Assembly: GCA_023374025.1 (NCBI GenBank)
Contig: SIJG01000025.1
Location: 321,137-385,136, forward strand
Direction of reading: 5' to 3'
Length of the DNA: 64,000 nucleotides
Origin: Heterodera schachtii
Lineage: Eukaryota; Nematoda; Chromadorea; Rhabditida; Heteroderidae
Part shown: positions 24,401 to 37,700 of the stretch, one piece after another
Numbering within the stretch: the first letter of the stretch is position 1
Layout: every line of letters begins with the position of its first letter
Program-made: the position numbers and the translations under genes
Notes under the pieces: generated by a model
Databases searched by the model: none
Seen by the model: only the letters and a program-made list of their open reading frames with translations
What the model was told of the DNA's origin: nothing

Positions 24401-27400
24401 CACCGTACCCTCCCCCCTGCCCAATCACTTGATGATGTTCCGGTGCGCCTGCGCAATTGTGCTCGAGTCCTCCAGCGTCGTGCGCTCCAACGCATCGACC
24501 AGCGAAGTGCGTGCCCGTTCAATGCCGTCACCAAAGCTTTTCAGGTCGAACTGGCGCAAATTGCAGAAAATTGCTGCCATTTTGGCACCCCATTTTTCAA
24601 TGCTGCCGCAGTTTTGCGCATTGCTTTCCGTAATTTGGGATGGTCCGCCGTTGTTGTTGTTGTTTCTGTTTCGACCTTCCTCCACCAAATTGTGATGCAA
24701 CATGGCCAGCTGGTCCCAGTCGCCCAACTTGCACACCGCCTCCATTTGATACTCGCGCAGTCGCCGACTTTTGCTGCAATTGCCGGCGGCCATTTTGGCA
24801 CCATCTCCAGCATTTGCGTCACCATTTTCCCCGTCAGTGGCGCCAATTGCCTCCCCATTTTCATGGTTTGGATGTTGTTGTTGTTCAATGTGTCGCAATG
24901 TGCGCTCAATGAATGTTTGGGCCAACAATGGTTGGTTGGAGCGCAACAAACATTTGACTATCTCATTCTGGAACCCGGCAAAAAATGTGAATTCACTCTT
25001 AAATGGCACCTATACAAAATTTGTCCAATAATTTTTTAATTTTTTCGAAAAAGTCCAATAAATTATTTGGTAGATACATTCTCTGAATCTACATTCATAA
25101 GATTCATTTATCCCGAGTTTCGAATTCTTTTCACTCACTTCCTGTCCCACCAATTGTTGGCACAACGGCAACGCGTCCACATAATTGCCTTGCACTTTCA
25201 GTGCCAGAATTTGCTCAAATGGCTCCGGCACGGTTCGGTTGCGAATCATTTGGAAGGTGCCCAACACTCCGTCCGCATTGCCCAAGTGGGAATACAGTCG
25301 CTGAACAGAGGGAAAGTCAAACAATTAAGATCGATCATAGACAATTAATAGATGAAGGGTGCGAAAATAGAATTCCAATAAGGTTCGTTGCATCGAATTT
25401 ATCACGACATAATTCCTCAATTTGATTTTTTGATTCCAATCAAATGCCAAAGTATTAGGCAGTTTTAAACTGATCAAAGTGGAAGTACCTCCAAAAGAAA
25501 ATAAAAGTCATGTCGAAAATTGCCGTTGTCGCCATCTGTGCCGTTTTTGGGTGACGCAGCGAATTGTTCAAGCCAACGCAATGATCGAAAGTGGTAGTTG
25601 CACTTTTGGGCGGCCAACACACTCAACGGCACCACCGTCAGACTGTCCGGGTTGGGTTGGGCAAGGATTTTGCTGATCAATGCATCAAACCGTTCGGAAA
25701 GGAACATCCTGGAAGAAACACGGCAATTTTGGCATTGGATTTTCATGAAAAGCATTATTCGGCTTTATTGATTACTGCAAATAAAATGTGACCAAGAAAA
25801 AGTCCCGGTGAAAATTCTCTGATCAGTCCCATTCACTTTTGATCAAACCCATCCAAAACTCACTTTGTCCTTTGGCCTCGTGCCAACAATTGCAGCAGAA
25901 GTACGGCCAATAAAGAAGCGTTCCATTGCGTCTACAATGGCACAAATGGCAACCATCGCGTCGTTGGCCCAACAAATTTGGCCTCCAACCACCGCACAAA
26001 ACACCGCAAGTGCCTCCTGCTCAAACTGGAAAAAGACTCGAAAGTGGCAGATTAGCTATCCGAATTAGCCATTTTTTAGGCAGCAGTTTGCCATGATCAA
26101 ACTTTTTTTTAATCAGAAATTATTTCTGTTCTCTCTCACTTTGTCAAGAATTGCGTCGTTTTGTTCGACCAAAGCCTGGATGATCATGTGGGGGATGTTT
26201 TTGCACCTTCAAAAAAGGAAACCACCATAACAATTTACACTTAATAAACAACGGACGGACATTGTTCTGCCCAGAATTGATGCGTCATGCTTCACACAGC
26301 ACAAAGAGGCGAACAAAGTGCGCAAAAGTGGGTCGCCAATCTGAAAGCATTTCCTTAATTAAGGGGGTTGGTACTGTATTATAGAAAATATGGTTTATTT
26401 ATTTAACATTTAAAAAAGAAGAGTTAAATTATTTATTACGCACCTCCTCTCCCTTCAACAACAAACCCAAAAATTTTAGAGAATTTTCTCACTTGGGTAC
26501 AACTTTCCCTCCAAGCCAAATCCTGGAACCGTCCCTGGGACAGAGTAACTGTTTCCCTTTTCTATGACACTTTATAATTCCCACCTTGTCACAAATGAAG
26601 AAGTACAAACCGCGGACCCATTGTTGAAAATTGCACGACTGATCAATGATCGCCCTTCAACAAAAAATTGGTTCGCATTTATCGGTTTAAAAATTATTGG
26701 AATTTTAAAAGAGCCAGCGACATTTAACATTAAAGTGCGTACAAATGTTGTTGCTCCCGTCCCCCCAGTGGAATGTTTTTGTTGAAGAGGTCGTCAATTT
26801 TAAATGCTTGGTCCACTTGAAATGGATTTTGCCGTGACGCGTTCAATGCTTCGACGACATTTGATGCCAATTTCTTCCAAATCTGCTCGTCCATCCCGTG
26901 CTCTTTGAGCGGCACCAACAGAATATAGGAAATGACGGCGTGCAGTTTGACGGCCGTCTCGGACTGTTCGCATTCGTCCAGTCTTGAGAAAATGCTATGG
27001 ATAAAGTTGACAGTGAACTGAAAAAATTAAAATTTTTTGATTGATTTGGCATTTGCCGTTACGCACCTGCACTTTGTTGTCAACCGATACAATTTCGGCC
27101 ATTGTAGTCGCATTGGCCTCATCATCAACGGGATTGCTCCGTCGAGAGGACGCCGTTCGGCCGTCAAGGTCGAGCAGTCCGATGGTGCCAACACATTTCC
27201 CGATCATTTCCCTCAGCTCTTTGTTTTGTGTACGGTGCAGTGCGAAGACGAGTGCCCTTGCCTTAAATTTTTAAAAATTGAAACAAAAATTATTTAAGAA
27301 AAAATAATCCATTTTTGCAAAATTCACACCAATTGGCTGGAATCAATCTGCAACAGGTCACAACCGTCCAGCACTTTCAGCAGCCGCTCCATCACAATTT

Positions 27401-30051
27401 GGTACAGGTCGACCATGCCGGTCAGCAGCAGTTCGGCACAGCCTAAAGAAAAAATGCCATAAATTGAGATGAAACAGCGGACGATGGCACACTTTTAACG
27501 ATGGCAAAATGCGATTCAGTGGACAGTTTGAGAGACATTTGGTCGGGAAGATGTTGGCCTAATTTGTACGCTTTGTTGTCGATCATTGCCAGCAAAATAC
27601 TGTACACTTTGGCATTTTCGCTACAAAAAAGCATCAGATATATTTTTAAGTTTAAAAAATAATAATTCGCTTCATCTGTACGTTGTTGAACTGGCCAATT
27701 CAGTCGCCCTGACCACAAAAAGCTCGTTGAATACTGCCTTTGACGCGTCAAACTTCATAAGCGGTGAGATGGCCACGAGCACTAAAAATGGGGGAAATGC
27801 AGAGATTAAGAAGTAAAATCAGAATTTTGAGCCATCATTTTCAAGTGTGTTCAATAGTCAGTCAAGTGCGTACCCTGTGATGCCAAATTGGCAAAAACAT
27901 TGGCACGCAATTTCTGCACAAATTTCAACCACATGGAAATGCACAGTTCGCCGGTCGCTCCGACGGCCGATTTCAAAACAATCAGAAGAATTTGAGCATT
28001 CTGAAAGGCAATAAGGACAACAATTTTGGTGTGGCTGCTGCTCACTTCGTTGATCAGTCCGTCGTCCACCCGACTGATCAGCACTTCGAGACTCTTTGTT
28101 GCCATGTTTGAACGCTCCGGATTTTCCTCCGCTGCAATAGCGTTGCGAAATTGGAACAGAATGTTGGAGAAACTGTTTGGAAACAAAAATGAGTTAAGTT
28201 TTTGTTTGTTGGCTCCTCACTATCGTCGAATTGCCGTGGACAAGGAAAAATCAGCACGATCAGAACATCCGGCACCATTTTCATGAACAGCATTGTCGGC
28301 AATTGGTGCGGTGTCAGTGCCGGGGGAGGAAAAGCGATGGATATGCGCAATGAGAGAGACAACAAAATGCTCGTCGAGACTCAGAAAGAGGAGGGCACGG
28401 AACATCGAACGGAACGTTTTGGATTTGAAGTACTCAACCTAAAAAACCAAAAAATTACAAATCTCTGCCGATCAATGATTTGGAGAAAATTACTCATCGA
28501 TCACTCCTTATGATCCAAACAATTATGTAAAAGCCTTTTAATCAAAAATGTATTTTTTTAAATTGGGAAGCACGTCGTACACCCACCCTCCCGAATCAGT
28601 TTGCCGAAAACCAGAAATTTTGTTAAACATTCCTAGGAATATTTTAGTAATTTTTTCTTAATTTTTTGTGGTAGTAAATCAGAATTTAATAAGAATACTT
28701 CGAAATAAAAAGCTCAACAGCAATTGGCCAACCATTTTTCAAAAAAAAAAAAAATTTTTTTTTTATCAATTTGCCAGATTCCGCCAGTTTTCTAAAAAAT
28801 ACTCAAAAATTACTCGTTGAATTAAAATAATATCTGTTTTCTGCCATACAATTCAAGGGCTGACTAATTGTAAATCTCACCTTGTTCTTCTTGATCCAAT
28901 AGAACAAATACACGTCGATGTCGTGCGTGTTCGGCTCCCGAATTGTCATCCTAATCCATTTCTCGAAAATGTCGTCCCAATGCTTGTAAATCAATGAGCG
29001 TCGGTCCAACCGCACAATTTCACCAATTTGGTCCACCAGTGACTCGGCGATTTCTTTGTAGCGGCGCTGACAAAGGACGAAAACGGGCACCAAACAGTCG
29101 GAGATGCACTCGACAAAACTGTGAAAGGGCATAAATGAAAGTGTATGTGAAAATGAAGAAAAGAACTGCACATTTTCGGAAGGGTTTCGAACCCCGGAGT
29201 AGGCCATGTTTCCCCTCGCGTCATTCCCCCGCCGCCCAAAAAAAATTAAACAGAAAATTTTCAAAAAAAAAATCTTAGAAAACTTTTTCATAAGAAAATT
29301 CAAGAAAAAAATTTTGGAAAAATTTTCAGCAATTTTTTCAAAATTGTTCAAAATTGATGAAGTGCATCTTTCGAACCTTAACCAAACTCGGAAATGGAAC
29401 TAAAAAGAAATATTCGAAAAATCTGTTAACACAGAAAGACAGACATGAAAGCATTTCTCTGCTTTAATAAAAAAAAGTCTGGGCCAAATACAAACCCAAA
29501 GTTCGAACAAGCATTTACAAAGAAAGGCTGTCTTAATCTGAATCTCAATTTCGGCAATGTTCGCCCCCCTCAAATCCCCGATGACTGACTGATTGTGAGC
29601 CTACTTGGAAATTGCAAGATTGGCATTCTCTGATTCGTAAAAGCCCAGGAGTTTGGTCAGCTTCTCCATCCAACTCTCGAACAGGTCAAAGCGCGGGCTT
29701 TTCGCGACCGGCTCATCGGCCGACGACAATCTCTTGGAGAGACGGCGATTTCCGGACAATAACTGTTTATTGGGAGACTGAAAATCACTCAGACAATTAA
29801 AAGGAAACGCAAAACCGCACATTTTCCAACATTTGTTGGGCCAAATGGACGCAGAAATGGTCGCGGTTCTTCCGGAAAAAATCCCATGCTGTTTCGCCTC
29901 TGCTTTTGATGTGTTCCTTGATCAGTGCTCGGGTGTGCGTGAACAAAGCCCTGTCCTGGTCCTTGCGCAGCACTGCCCTGACCAATTGTCGTCGGATATA
30001 GTCAATCTCGGCCTGACCATCGCAGAAAGACTCTTCGCTGAAATTTGTCAT
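18500..30051 (-). CDS. atl-1: ATR-family checkpoint kinase (ATL-1/MEC1 orthologue)
   Basis: Large PI3K-like serine/threonine kinase of the nuclear DNA-damage and replication-stress checkpoint. I chose the ATG at 30051 (MTNFSEESF); upstream in-frame codons lack ATG. Exons from 30051 down to about 24400 encode helical HEAT-type sequence. Exons at about 21980-24250 fit the FAT domain. The kinase follows: KKMAFIGTDGRTYPLLCKQ (about 21120-21205), a segment ending GGGIIQWVPN (about 20220-20290), catalytic loop GLGDRHGEN (about 19745-19770) and metal-binding HVDFN (about 19430). The next exons carry IVPFRLTRNMVDGFG and HDPLLEW. The last exon (18500-18658) is a FATC domain ending MYIGWCPF before TGA. 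All catalytic signatures are present. Several introns contain repeats. It lies in tandem upstream-to-downstream behind the insulin receptor gene. The N-terminal exon set is incomplete in detail. Confidence 0.9.
19521..19661. mobile_element. Small palindromic MITE in an ATR intron
   Basis: The ends are inverted: ACCGGACAACGCATTTG with GGGTGCACCCCAAAATCTCG on the left, and on the right the complement of ACAGGACAACGTAC with GGGTGTACCCCAAAATCTCG. It is about 140 bp, non-coding, and splits the kinase exons between the catalytic loop and HVDFN. The CCCCAAAA... words are also seen in the elements at 35364 and 36262. Confidence 0.6.
20320..20790. repeat. GC-rich dispersed repeat cluster in an ATR intron
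   Basis: C and G runs (20328-20450) are followed by two copies (about 20455-20545 and 20595-20700) of a unit containing CGGCGCCTATCGGCACCGCC, itself palindromic. A diverged third copy lies at about 22325-22470 and a weak fourth near 32520. No coding sequence; the interval separates the ATR exons at about 20220-20290 and 20945-21015. Confidence 0.6.
21721..21946. mobile_element. Foldback element in an ATR intron
   Basis: CATGGCACTGGCTGTGAGTCGGCAATTT on the left is echoed by the complement of CATGGCAGGGATGTGACG...GAGTCGGCAATTT on the right, with alignable inner arms (AAGAAAAAATGCTGA-type). It is about 226 bp and has no open frame of its own. It lies between two FAT-domain exons. Confidence 0.55.
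22300..22475. repeat. Diverged copy of the GCGCCTATCGGCACC repeat with poly-A/T flanks
   Basis: This matches the unit in the 20.5-kb cluster in order: GCATTAAAAATT, then a GGTGCCTATCAGCATCGGC core, then TTCCCAAAAA and TTTGGAAAAA. It lies in an ATR intron. Confidence 0.5.
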
Positions 30052-30084
30052 ACATATCTTGGTAGTTTTCCGTTTTGAAGGCAC

Positions 30085-30350
30085 GGCAATGGTAAGGTTT
30101 TTTGGTTTCTTCGAAAAATAAATTTTAAAATTTAAGAAGCATATTTTATAGGCTAAAAAATGCGCTGATCACGAAAAGAAATTAATCGAGCGTAAAAAAC
30201 ACATACAGATGTTGTAGAGCTAAAAAGAGCTTTGAATGAGCTTTGAAAAACCCGATTTCAATTGTGATCAGCACATTTTTAGTCTAAAAAATGTATTTAT
30301 TAAATTTTTAAATTTATTTTTCGAAGAAACCACAAAACTTTACCATTGCC
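30085..30350. mobile_element. Foldback element just upstream of ATR
   Basis: GGCAATGGTAAGGTTTTTTGG and the following CTTCGAAAAATAAATTT are repeated as the inverse complement ending at 30350. The inner parts match around GCGCTGATCACG / GTGATCAGCACATTTTTAG. It is about 266 bp, begins 34 bp upstream of the ATR start codon, and could therefore sit in the 5' UTR or promoter. Confidence 0.65.
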
Positions 30351-31778
30351 GAAGGCACATAGCTGAACCAAAATGTAAAATTCGTATAAACTTTACTATT
30401 ACCATCCCTTTTTAGAAAGTATTAATTTCTTAAGCCTTTAGACAAATTAAAATACAATTAACTGGGAGGCAAAAATAAAATTTTATTGGTCCAGTGCCAG
30501 TAAATCACCAAATGTTCTCGTTCTGTTAATGTTTGCCTACCAAAAAATCACGTCAGGACTTGACTGATGTGGTTGACGCGACATTGGCGAAAAAATGATT
30601 TCGTCTGCTTTCCTTAATATTAACAGTTTTGTTGGAAAAGGAGTTTTGGGGAGTTTTCATGGGAACAGGTAATGTACATTTCTACATTTACAAATGTTTT
30701 GGGAGTGAGGTTTGTTCCTTTCGCGGGGCGCATGTTTCTCCGAAACATTTCTTTATATTTAAATGAAAAAACAACGGCAATTTAGAAGTGCGCCAAAAAT
30801 AATTGACGGGCCGATTGAGTCCGCGCATTTTTTTATTTTTTTTATTTATTCGTGAATAAAAAAGTCATCAGAAGGGCAAAAAACCACTTACTCTGACGAC
30901 TGTTCAGATAGTATGTCGTAGAGTAAGTGATATAATATATGGATGATCAAAAAATAAATCAAAATATATGCATAAAATGAGGTCAAAGTCAATTGAGATC
31001 GATAACACAAATGTCAAATCACTTAAAAAATTAATTCTGTTTTTTGCTTTTCCGGTTATTACCCTAATGAATTTTTAAGTTTTGTTTTAAATTGATTTAA
31101 AGAATTTGTTTTTATTAGTTCTTTATCAAGTTGATTCCATAATTTTGTTACCCTCCCGGCAAAGGGAATGAATTTTTTGCCTATTTGTAGGTCCGTGTAA
31201 GACCCAGTTTGGTGAAGTTTACAAATTGTACTTAATTATCAAGATTTTTCTCAAGCCGGCCACCCTTGTTCCCGAATTTTGAAAAAAATCGTTTTTAGAA
31301 GCAAAAAAGGTCGTCGATTTACATGGCTTGACCCCCTTCATAATTGCGGCCCGACATTTGGCGTTCGGGTTCAAAATTATCTTTTTCAATCCCTGACCGC
31401 CTAAACAGCTTTAAATAAGCGATTGAAAGTGATTATATCAGATCATTTGATCATCAATTTGGACGTAGGCGCAAAATCCGGGCCGCAAATATCGGGGCTT
31501 CTAAAATCTTAATGAGCTGTAGAACATTTTGAGTGGTTGTTATATATTTATTATTGTACACAAAAGATAACAGAGTGTGAAAAGGTTATGAAAAATATAA
31601 ATTACAAAATATTATGTACAAATTAAAAAGGGTGAGAAACAAAGAGTGGGCCACACCACTTGGGATGGAAGAGAGATCGACGGGAACACATTTTGGAATT
31701 TGATGACGGACACTTTGGTAGTGGAGGAAATGGAAATAGGAAAACATCATTATGAATTGCGTGAGATTGAATTTGTTT
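30351..31778. other. Intergenic region between ATR and the insulin receptor
   Basis: AT-rich DNA that should contain the 3' UTR of the insulin receptor and the promoter of ATR (both minus strand). About 31260-31400 shows weak similarity to the GC-rich ATR intron repeat, with GTCGATTTACATGGC-type words also seen near 22460. I see no exon. Confidence 0.45.
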
Positions 31779-34700
31779 TCAGATGAGTGAGCAGTCGTCG
31801 ATCCTTTCTTCGGCGTTCAATGGCATTTGTTCATTCATTTGCCATTTTCGACATCCGACGCGCTTCGCATCATTTCCTCGGCGTCCTCTGCCTTTGCGTC
31901 GCTTCGCCGATTGTTCACACAAATTGGCTTTTGTTGGATTTCCTTTGTTGAAAAATTTAAGACATTTTATAGCAAAATTGGAAATTGTCCGGCATCCGTC
32001 AAAACTGATTCCCAAAAGCAAAAAGCATACGTCCTCGCTGGCAAAGTCGGCCAAGTCCCCTTCCTCCTCCTCTTCGTCCATTCCGTACATAAACTCCTCA
32101 TTTATCACATTCCTTTGCATCACTTCGTCGTCCAAATTGAAGTCAAAGTTGAAGTACATTTCGTCAAATTCGTTCGGCGGTATGTCATTCAAAACATATG
32201 AAAGCTGAAAAAATGGGAGACTTAACGATTTAAAAATTAGATAAAAAATTTTAAATATAATTATTTATTAAAAAATGTGCTTTGAAATGTCAACCAACCA
32301 CTTTGAACTCTTCAGCAATAAAATCTGAACAACTGGTTGTGAGATGTCTGACAATTTGACGGAATGATGGACGCTTTAAAAATAAATGTGATCGTTTGTT
32401 ATAATTTTCTTAAATGAATGTTTTGACCAATGGCGTGGCCATGGGGAGCCCAGAAAATGTTTCGAATTTAGAAAACAAAGTTGAAATTGTAAGGATTTTA
32501 AAAATTGATTAAAAATCTTAAAGTTTTCCGGAAACGCCTATAGGCACAGTACTTTACCCCTTAATTAATTTATTTTTTGTATATAGAAAAAATTCGTCGC
32601 CATGGATGCCTCCCAAGAGTAAGAAATTGACCACGCCATTGCTTTGGGAGTCTTATTTACTTCTCGTGGGTCATATCTCCAACACGACAGCATCAGTGCA
32701 TACCTTAAAATAAATTTTAAATTCGAAATGAAATTTGTTTATGCATTCAATTGACCAACCAAAAGTCTGGGCAATCCGTCGGTCTGTGCAACACGTGCCT
32801 TTGCACACCGGTGTAGTTGAACACCTGGTCATTGCCAAGCCCAGCGTACGGTTGCTGTCCTTTAATGAAAGGTTCATTTACTTGAATAAAATACTTTTTA
32901 TTGAACGGAGGCACTACGTTTCCTTCGTAAAATTGCTGAAAATTTTTATCACTTACCAAGTGTCAACATTTCGTACAACACAATTCCATAGGACCTGAAA
33001 AGCATTGATAAATGGACACATTAAGCCAAAACACTCACCAAACGTCGGATTTCAGCGTAAATTTGCCATCTTTGAGTGCCTCGGGTGCCATCCATCGCAC
33101 GGGCATCAGCCGTTTCCCGGCCGGTTTGTAATACTCATGGTAATAAATATCCCTGGCCATTCCGAAGTCGCCAATTTTGACAGACTCGTCAGCATGGACC
33201 TGGAAAACAAATCAAAATAATCTTGGCACTATTTAGCACTTGGGATTGGCTTACCATGCAATTCCGTGCCGCCAAATCCCTGTGACAAAACCGCAACGAC
33301 TCCAAGTAGGCCATTCCGTCCGCAATTTGAGCAGCCCAATTGAAATACTGTTCAGCAGTTGGCAGAGAGCGGTTTTGTTTGTTCTCTTCCGCACCAGGAC
33401 GATGGGAGCGCAGAAAATCGCGCAAATTGCCCTGAAAAATTATAAATAGAATGGAGAGTCCGTCTCCGATACGCCGGAAAGTGCCTATTACGGTCACACC
33501 CCTGTTTAATTAGAAAATATGGACCGATTGTATCCCTCTCTCACGCCCGCCCCTACCTACCTTAGCCATCAATTCCATGACAACAAGTACGGGTTGTCCG
33601 TCAGACACAACACCGTACAGTTTGACAATGTACGTCGTGTTGAACTGCTTCATGACGCTGGCCTCGATCAAGAAGTGCAATCGTTCCGTGTTGCTCGCTG
33701 TTTCTGGCACAGTTTTGACGGCACAGTCACCAAAGGTTTCGCCATTGATCGAGTGCACATTCTTTGCATGTCCACGGAACACCTTAATACATAGGAATCG
33801 AAAAAGAATTCGTGCCATCTCTCGACTCTCTCTGGAAAACAAATTCTATTTCAAAACGTCAATTTTTTACCAAAATTCCGTGCAATTGTTATACAATTAG
33901 TGTATTACCTTTCCAAAAGTGCCACGACCAATTTCCTCCTCCAGCACAATGTCCTCTCTCTTCAACTCCCATTCGTCGGCCTTATACATCTCCGACTGGG
34001 TCAGATATTCCGGGTTTGCCGAGATTGTTTGGCGCCAATACTCCTCCACTTTTTTGCCGAACATTCGGTTGAGGAAATGGTAAAGGAAGACACCGACGAC
34101 GAGCAGAACAAAAAGAGACACCGATGCAATGATAGAAACGGACTAAAAAGGGAACAAAATGTTTAAAAAAAATACGAATTTTGAATTAGTGGGACAGACT
34201 TTTAACGTGAAAAATCCGGGCGTGTAAATGACGAAAATGCCCTCTTTGACCGTGACGGGCTGTTTATTGTACATCAACGAAGAACTTTCCACGCGAATTT
34301 CCAAAGTGTAACGACCGTCCGACAGCCCGGAGAACACAACGCCGGTCTGGTTTCTCTATTATTAGGTAATTAAGTTTAACTTTTGTTTTTATAAAGCCAA
34401 TTGCTTATGAATTATGAGAAAAGAAGTAATCTCAAATAATGATATGAAAAGCAACAGAGACACAAAAAATAAGGGAAAAAAACAATGACAAAATCAAAAA
34501 ATTCACAATAAATGTCTTTTTATTGGGGTGATTTCGGGTTTTGTGTTTCACTCTCGGACAAATGGACTTTTATAGGCAATGTTTGTTATCAGATTGTTTG
34601 AGAAAAACGGAAAAATTGGATTTTATTACCGGGAAAATGGGTAGGGGCGGGAGTGAAGGAGATGGATGGATGGATGGACGTTGGTCAAACATTGGGTGGA

Positions 34701-37700
34701 GGAGCGGTCAAAGTCGCGAAAACAATTTTAGCTTGGGAAAGGCAGGCCAATGGATGGACAAAACATTTTGTGAGGGGTCAAAGTCCAAAAGGAAAAACAT
34801 TTTAAATGGTTTGTCGGGGAGTGTTAACAGACAAATGGTCAAAAAGATTGGACGGGCGGCACAAAAGTGGAAAACAAACAATTTTTTTTGCTTGGAGGAG
34901 ATAAATACAAATAAGACATTGTCTCCACCATTGACTCACTTCAAACTTTCCATATGGAATGCATTGCTCCAGCGGTGTGCTCTCATCGTCCCGGATCAGC
35001 TTGGCGCGGTAGGCAAGCACAAAGCCATTCGGTGTCCTCGGTGGTTCCCAGTAAATACGGCGTTCGTTTGGCCTTTTCTCGGTCGAATTGGACACAATTA
35101 TTGTGCCCGGGTCAATCACATCGTATTCAGCTGTAATAATTTTAGATTACCAGTCACTCTTTCAGAATTGCAATTTGTTTTGTCCAACTGAATTCACTTA
35201 CGAATTGGAAGGGTCCGTGCCGATGTCCATGCAGGGCGGTTGGAGCAATAATTGTCGGGAACGCTGACATTCTGACAGGCATGAACCTGCAAAACGGGTG
35301 TCCAAGGCAATTTCGTAAAATTTTCGACCAAAATCGAAAGCACTGATAAAGATGAAAAAATTAGCGGTACACCCCAAAACACAGTCGAGACATAACACAG
35401 CCGGGAATAAATTTTTTTAAGCTGAAAAATTTCTAAATAGAAAAATTTTTAAAAATCTATTCCCGGCTGTGTTTCGGTGGCTGTGTTTTGCCCTGTTCCG
35501 AAAAATTAGACATGAAAAATCAAAAAACCCCCCCCCCTCGCCCACCAAAAGTTTTTAAGAAAAAAGCTCCGCAAAAAAGCGTAACTTGAAAAGAAAGTGA
35601 ATGAAAAAGTTGTTTTTTTTGGCTTCTGAAGGCAAATTTCTAACCTTCCTATGTCTATGTATGGCATGGCATCACCCATCCCAGAAGGCGTAAGTGTTTT
35701 ACCGTTATGTGATACTCCGAAAAGTGGGGCAACCCGACTAGCACAAACGAAGTGCCGGTCACGTTGATTTTGCCCATGGTAAAGTTCATCAGCCGCGGGT
35801 CGAACTCGGTGACGTTCAGTTCCGTCCTGTTGTAATAGGAGGGCAAAACGGTTTGAAGCGGTGATGCGACTTCGACGGAGAGCAGCGGAATTGCCTTTGC
35901 ATCATCTTCGTCTATTTCGTCCTGCCGTTGTTGTGGCTGTTGTTGTTGTTCACGCGTCTCATTGGGCGGTGCGGCGTCGAACGCAACGACACGCCGAAAA
36001 CGAATGGCGCCACGGGCAACGGGCGAATTTATGGTCCTGCAAAGAGAAAGCGTATTCGCATTTAGAGAAGGGAACAACATTGGTGAGCAGTCCCCGTCTG
36101 TTCATAAGTGCATCTTTTTTCATTTAATTAATTTTATCATTACTAATTTTCTAAAAAAAATTATTTTAAATTAAAAAGGCCATGAAAATGACGAAAAAGT
36201 GGAAGAACAAAAAGTTAGAATTTCAACAAAAATGTGATTTTACCCAAGTAAAAAAATTTGGTGGGAAAACTCTCGGGGACGGGACAAAATATCGCAGCAA
36301 ATTAAAAAATTTTTTTTCAAACCTAGAAATTTTTCATTAAAAAATTTTTATGGAATTTCTTAGTAAGAAAATTTCAATAAAAAATGTTTTGAAAAAATTT
36401 TCAGTGATTTTTTCGAAATTTTATGAAAATTACTAGTTTTTTTGAAAAATCTTCCAAAAAAAATTTGTTTTTTTTCAATGATTTTTTCAGGAAATTTTCT
36501 TATAAAAATTTCTTAAGGTTTTATTCTTGGAATTTCTAAGTTTGAAAAATTTCCTTTTTAAATTTCTGCGGCGATATTTTGTCTCGGCGATATTTTGGGC
36601 CCAAACTCTCTGCCTTTTTGTGCATAATTTTTAAAAATCTGTGGTGGCTTTGCATTAAAAGCTGATCAAATTGAAGTGCACCTGGTTAGCTCATGATTTA
36701 AGTGCTATTGGCTAATTATATAGGTAATTAATTTTTGGTTTCGCCCAAATTCGCACTTTTGCGTCGGCTGTCGCTTTTTGCGCAAATTGACCGCTGAAGG
36801 TCCGCCGGCGGCAATTGGTTGGTCTTCTGCTGCTGCTGTTGCTGATCATTGCGTCGGTTTGTGTCCACGGTGAAAGACTGACGAATCCGCGCAATGATTG
36901 GGGTCGTAATTATCTCACAACTTCAAAAAGCAAAAGAGAAAAATGCTAATAGGAGAAGCAGAAAGTGCAGCGAAAAGCGAAAATGTGCATTTTGAATGGT
37001 CAAAAAGATTGTGAAAATTTGTGAAAATTGATTAATATTTATTATAGCCAATAAAATCAGCGTGGCACTCACTTTTGCACGAAACAACATTTTGGAGTTG
37101 GTCTGAAAGGGAAAAACAAACCGATACACAAATATATGAGAAAACAACCAAAAAAATATTGTAATTAATCAACAACAAACAAAAAAATTAGCGTAGTTTT
37201 CTGGATCAAAATGCTGTTATTTTGCTCAATGTGGAAAACATAGTGGAAAATTTGGCGCTCTTTTAAAATAGGCTTTATAAAAAATGCAAACCAACAAGGT
37301 CTCCCCTAGCCTTATGGTTTTTTATAAAAATTCAAAATCGGCCAATTTAAAATTGTGTCCAAATTTTTACAAAAACACGACGCCCTTCAATTTTTCTTCC
37401 GTCTCCACTTAAAACTATTTAAATAGTAATGAAAAATGCAAAACAAAATGCATAGTGGAAAAAATTGAGTACCTTCGAAATTGCTTTTCTCCTTCCGCTC
37501 GTCGTGTAATTTGTTGGCGTCAATGGCTTTGCCGCGGGCATTGGCTTCGCCGGTGCGACTTTCGCCCGTGCACTTGCAACAGCCCTCCTTGGAGCAGGTG
37601 TCTTGGGAAGCGAACGGATGCACAACTTTTGCCGCTGGGATATTGGAGAGAAGGGCTAAAGGCAAAAATCGATTCCCAAATTTTTAATCACGGCACACTA

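Noticed and set aside
24443..25039. 198-residue plus-strand frame inside ATR
   Set aside because: Antisense to ATR exons; no independent similarity.
29170..29240. GGGGTTCGAAACCC word suggesting a tRNA T-arm
   Set aside because: No A box, acceptor stem or anticodon arm at suitable distance; it lies in an ATR intron.
30052..30084. ATR start at the GTG at 30084
   Set aside because: Eukaryotic translation normally needs ATG; the first in-frame ATG is at 30051.
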